A stretch of DNA of 64,000 nucleotides, taken from Clostridium sp. BSD9I1 (GTDB lineage Bacteria; Bacillota; Clostridia; Clostridiales; Clostridiaceae). The notes under the pieces were generated by a model that saw only the letters and a program-made list of their open reading frames with translations, was not told the DNA's origin and made no database searches. Location of the stretch: assembly GCF_900185645.1 (NCBI RefSeq), contig NZ_FYAM01000026.1:1-64000 (forward strand), read 5' to 3'. Every line of letters starts with the position of its first letter. Positions within the stretch are counted from its first letter, which is position 1. Positions 61,191 through 64,000 of this stretch are shown here, in pieces. The position numbers were made by a program, and so were the translations under genes.

Positions 61191-61414
61191 TCCTCATCCT
61201 CCTCTAAGATTTCAAAAACTTCATCAACAGTTTTATCAAAGTATTTTGCTATAGAAAAAGCTAATTTTAAAGATGGATTAAAAGTACCTCTTTCAATTTC
61301 TAAAATAGTCCCCCTATTTACTCCTAGATCTATAGCTAAATCCTCTTGAGTTAAATTCCTTTCAACTCTAAGAACCTTTATTTTAGTATTAAATAACTTT
61401 TTTCTCTTTACCAT
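61178..61414 (-). CDS. Small XRE-family HTH regulator
   Basis: The 78-aa protein is almost only a helix-turn-helix of the Cro/C1 type (IKVLRVERNLTQEDLAIDLGV, then GTILEIERGTFNPSLKLAFSIAKYF). It resembles small autonomous regulators that are paired with membrane proteins in Firmicutes. CAGGAGGG precedes the ATG. It overlaps the next gene and probably represses its own operon. The DNA target is not visible. Confidence 0.88.
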   Translation of the reverse strand: MVKRKKLFNTKIKVLRVERNLTQEDLAIDLGVNRGTILEIERGTFNPSLKLAFSIAKYFDKTVDEVFEILEEDEEWQT

Positions 61415-61501
61415 ATTAACCCTCCTGAATTTAGCATACGCCTAATGTTGTATATAGTCAACAAAAAGTTCCTTATATCAAACATACTATTGCATATGAA
61501 T

Positions 61502-61534
61502 AAAAAAACTGCACTAAATTTAATTTAGTACAGT
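61502..61534 (-). terminator. Terminator of the LysM-GH18 gene
   Basis: ACTGCACTAAAT/ATTTAGTACAGT pairs with one mismatch around a 3-nt loop and is followed by seven T residues on the minus strand. Confidence 0.85.
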
Positions 61535-61576
61535 AATAATACTTATGATGATTTATAATAAAGCTATTTTAAAAAT

Positions 61577-62866
61577 TTATACTAATTTAACAACATTAAA
61601 ATTTTCTTCAATAAGCAGCCAATTTTGAGGAAATGAAAGTCCCAGTTTCCAGTAGCTTATTCCTCTTAAGTTCAGTTCTTTTATAAGATTAAACTTTGCT
61701 TGAATGGATCTAGCATCTTCAAACCATACTTTATGTGATCTTCCTTGATTATCAACATAATCAATATAAGGAGCTTGTGCTGTATAATCATATTTAATTG
61801 GAGCATTATTTACCCTTGCTATTTCAATAGCCTGCTGAGGACTAACAGCTCTTGCATACTGTCCACCTTGAACATAGGGAAGAGTCCAATCATATCCATA
61901 TAAGTTTTGTCCCATCATAATTTTAGATGAAGGCATTTCTGTAAGTGCATATTCAATCACTTGTCTTACTGGGCCAATAGGTGATACAGGCATTGGAGGG
62001 CCTGCACTATATCCCCATTCATAAGTCATTAAAACTACAAAATCCACAATTTCTCCATGTGCCTTATAGTCATGAGCTTCATACAATAACCCTTTTTGAC
62101 TTGAACTGGTTTTTGGAGCAAGCGCTGTAGATAAAGTTATTCCTTCCTGAGAAAGTCTTGCCTTTGCTCTTCTTAAAAAATTATTATAATCTTCTCTGTT
62201 CCCAGGTGATATAAATTCTAAGTCAAAATGAACATCTATGAATCCTATATTATTTGCTATTCGTACAATATTATCCAATAATCTATTTTGCACCTCTTCA
62301 CTTGTTAAAATTATTCTAGCAAGCTCTGTGCTGAATTGGCCTTCTTCCAAATTACTTAACACCATCATTAAGCCAACATCGTTTTGCGCTGCAATTTGTG
62401 AAAAATTATTCAACAGTGGTTCTATTAGATTTCCATCTCTTTGAATTCTATAACTAAATGGGGCAAGATAAGTTAAATACGGAGTTGCCTCCTCTGCTGC
62501 TGCTTCAAGAGCAGGAGTTACAGAGTTTCCCATAGGTTCAACATATGCATTTATTTCAGCTCTTTTTTTAGGCTTCGGTGGAATGAATAACCTAAATCCA
62601 ACTTGCAGAGGTCTATCAACAGAAATATTGTTAATTCGTGCAAGCTCTTTATAATTAATATTAAATCTTTGTCCAATAGCAGACAACGTGTCCCCTGACC
62701 GTATAGTGTAAAAATTCCCCCATACTGGAATTACTAAAGTTTGACCAACAACCAACTGATCTGGGTTTTCAATTTCATTTGCTACTACGATTTGCGAAAT
62801 AGTAGTGTTATAGGCGTTAGCTATACCATATAAAGTTTGACCTGACTGAACTACATGTATTTGCAT
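61577..62866 (-). CDS. LysM-GH18 spore peptidoglycan hydrolase (SleL/YaaH type)
   Basis: Two LysM peptidoglycan-binding modules come first (residues 2-46 HVVQSGQTLYGIANAYNTTI, and 52-97 YTIRSGDTLSAIGQRFNI). A GH18 glycosidase domain follows, with catalytic Glu in FIDVHFDLEF and substrate-cleft VVLMTYEWGYSAG. This is the layout of SleL/YaaH N-acetylglucosaminidases, which degrade spore cortex during germination, and of related cortex proteins. There is no signal peptide, as is usual for spore-delivered forms. GGGGAAT precedes the ATG. The 429-aa length is typical. Confidence 0.92.
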   Translation of the reverse strand: MQIHVVQSGQTLYGIANAYNTTISQIVVANEIENPDQLVVGQTLVIPVWGNFYTIRSGDTLSAIGQRFNINYKELARINNISVDRPLQVGFRLFIPPKPKKRAEINAYVEPMGNSVTPALEAAAEEATPYLTYLAPFSYRIQRDGNLIEPLLNNFSQIAAQNDVGLMMVLSNLEEGQFSTELARIILTSEEVQNRLLDNIVRIANNIGFIDVHFDLEFISPGNREDYNNFLRRAKARLSQEGITLSTALAPKTSSSQKGLLYEAHDYKAHGEIVDFVVLMTYEWGYSAGPPMPVSPIGPVRQVIEYALTEMPSSKIMMGQNLYGYDWTLPYVQGGQYARAVSPQQAIEIARVNNAPIKYDYTAQAPYIDYVDNQGRSHKVWFEDARSIQAKFNLIKELNLRGISYWKLGLSFPQNWLLIEENFNVVKLV

Positions 62867-62940
62867 TATTTTATTCCCCTATAAAAATTAATCTATAATA
62901 TTAGTATATGTTATTTACAGAAAACTGTATCAAAATAAAA

Positions 62941-62974
62941 AACTAGAGATTATTATTTAAAATACTCTCTAGTT
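62941..62974 (-). terminator. Terminator of the sensor kinase gene
   Basis: AACTAGAGA/TCTCTAGTT, a perfect 9-bp stem with a 16-nt loop, is followed by TTTTATTTTG on the minus strand. Confidence 0.8.
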
Positions 62975-62989
62975 ACGTCTTCTTTAAAA

Positions 62990-64000
62990 TTATACACTTA
63001 CCATTACTTCTTGAAATTCATCATCTTTTATGCAAGGTAAAATAATTGTAAAAGAGGTTCCTTTCCCCGGATTACTTTGTATGTCTATTCTTCCATTATG
63101 CTGTTTTATTATTTCATAACATACACTTAATCCTAATCCTGTACCATTTTTTTTAGTAGTATAAAATAGTGTTCCTACCTTTTCTAAATCTTCACTAGAC
63201 ATTCCTTTCCCATTATCTTCAATTCTTATAAACATCTCATTTCTTTCTTCATTATATCCCGTTTTTATATCTAACGTAGGAGCTGCTGTTTCAGTCATTG
63301 CATCTACTGCATTTCTACAAATATTTAATATAACTTGCTTTATTTGTACCTCATCACATAATAAGTACCGTTCTTCCTTTGATATTTTCATATTAACATT
63401 TATACCTTGTACTAGTGATGATGTTTCAACTAGGTTTTTTGTACTTTCAAATATATCATACATGGAAACTTCCTCTAGTCTTGTTTCCCTAGGCTTTGAT
63501 AAAAATAAAAACTCACTTATAATTGCATTGACTTCGTTTACATCATTATTAATTTTTTTTGCATATTCCTTAACCCTTTCTGCTTGTGATACAGCTTCTA
63601 TTAATTGGCAGCGCCCTTTTATGGTTGTTAAATAATTTCTGGTTTCATGTACTATTCCTGCTCCTAATTGTCCTAGTACTGCAAGCTTATCCTGCTGCTG
63701 TATTATTAATTTTTCTTGCCTAATTTGCATATTCGCTTTCTCAATTTTTTTATAAGCATCCTCTAACTGCTTATGTTTTATTTCAAGCTTCTCATAGGCG
63801 TAAGTAATTGTACTAATAAAAATTCCTCTAAATAAAAAATAATAGGATGTTATTTTTAACATATGTCCAATGGTCCAAGAAATTCCTTCAACTGAACTAT
63901 ATAATGTAAAGCATATTTCTGATGGAATCATCATAAGAAGAGCTACTAATATATAATTATATTCCACATTATTTTCTTCATAGTTTTCATTAAGCATTTT
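62990..64000 (-). CDS. Sensor histidine kinase, MASE3-type, 5' part missing
   Basis: The frame stays open at the window end, so the gene probably begins outside. What is visible is the last part of a membrane sensor resembling MASE3 (YILVALLMMIPSEICFTLY, GHMLKITSYYFLFRGIFI), a coiled coil, HisKA with phospho-His in GAGIVHETRNYLTT, and the HATPase with N box NICRNAVDAM, G1 DNGKGM and GTGLGLSVCYEII. This is a transmembrane kinase of the type used in sporulation phosphorelays or two-component systems. No partner response regulator is in the window. Confidence 0.88.
   Translation of the reverse strand, partial: KMLNENYEENNVEYNYILVALLMMIPSEICFTLYSSVEGISWTIGHMLKITSYYFLFRGIFISTITYAYEKLEIKHKQLEDAYKKIEKANMQIRQEKLIIQQQDKLAVLGQLGAGIVHETRNYLTTIKGRCQLIEAVSQAERVKEYAKKINNDVNEVNAIISEFLFLSKPRETRLEEVSMYDIFESTKNLVETSSLVQGINVNMKISKEERYLLCDEVQIKQVILNICRNAVDAMTETAAPTLDIKTGYNEERNEMFIRIEDNGKGMSSEDLEKVGTLFYTTKKNGTGLGLSVCYEIIKQHNGRIDIQSNPGKGTSFTIILPCIKDDEFQEVMVSV

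Overview
The window looks like chromosome from an anaerobic, spore-forming, low-GC Firmicute, most probably a Clostridium of the family Clostridiaceae. The evidence is the strongly AT-rich composition, the 5' end of a clostridial-type 16S rRNA, AGGAGG-type ribosome binding sites, a CotF-type spore coat protein, a SleL/YaaH-type spore hydrolase, Cwp-type cell-wall binding repeats, a flavodiiron protein with iron-centre repair proteins, and a CtsR operator at clpB. No phage, plasmid, intact transposon or CRISPR array was seen.

Layout. 1-1060: start of an rRNA operon reading out of the window on the minus strand, a decayed gene, and tRNA-Leu(UAA). 1.4-16 kb: housekeeping and envelope genes (uppP, an odd lipoprotein, pckA, a membrane TPR protein, a CapA-type phosphatase, murT-gatD, a chemoreceptor, galE with a TPR partner). 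15.7-28.6 kb: a small FUSC-like membrane protein overlapping a UvrD-type helicase, clpB under a CtsR site, a tandem pair of HTH-TPR regulators, a YtxH-like small protein, topB and folC. 28.7-31 kb: folate genes (HD protein, folP, fused folB-folK). 31-38 kb: ddh, a stay-green family protein, a SIMPL protein, a CotF coat protein, an RlmL-type methyltransferase, corA and an NADH oxidase.

38.4-43.8 kb is the most interesting block. It holds a histidine ammonia-lyase family protein that lacks the Ala-Ser-Gly triad needed to make the MIO cofactor, a small membrane protein, a BCCT (betaine) transporter, and a PAS-containing sigma-54 activator. A textbook -24/-12 promoter and an upstream dyad lie between regulator and transporter. 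The combination of MIO-less lyase and betaine transporter suggests trimethylamine elimination from a histidine betaine such as ergothioneine (an ergothionase-like pathway); the substrate is inferred.

43.9-48.1 kb is an oxygen/nitric-oxide defence block (DUF438-hemerythrin protein, RIC/ScdA protein, flavodiiron FprA, Cys-rich Crp/Fnr regulator). The fprA promoter shares a near-identical 17-bp palindrome with the promoter of the NADH oxidase 9 kb away. 49-55.7 kb is a second sigma-54 regulon: a PrpR-type activator, again a perfect -24/-12 promoter and a 14-bp-arm dyad, then a split UxaA-type dehydratase, a KdgT-type permease, a DUF1537 acid-sugar kinase and a PdxA2-type dehydrogenase. This looks like an acid-sugar catabolic operon of unknown substrate. 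56-64 kb: a large beta-propeller/CWB2 surface protein, a degenerate kinase, a DUF2512 protein, an HTH/membrane-protein pair, a LysM-GH18 hydrolase and a sensor kinase cut by the window end.

Intergenic DNA is rich in inverted repeats: strong terminators, a family of about 200-bp imperfect-inverted-repeat elements (13.2 and 18.3 kb, half copy at 9.0 kb), and a multi-stem element directly behind folC that resembles a structured RNA or an orphan transposon end.
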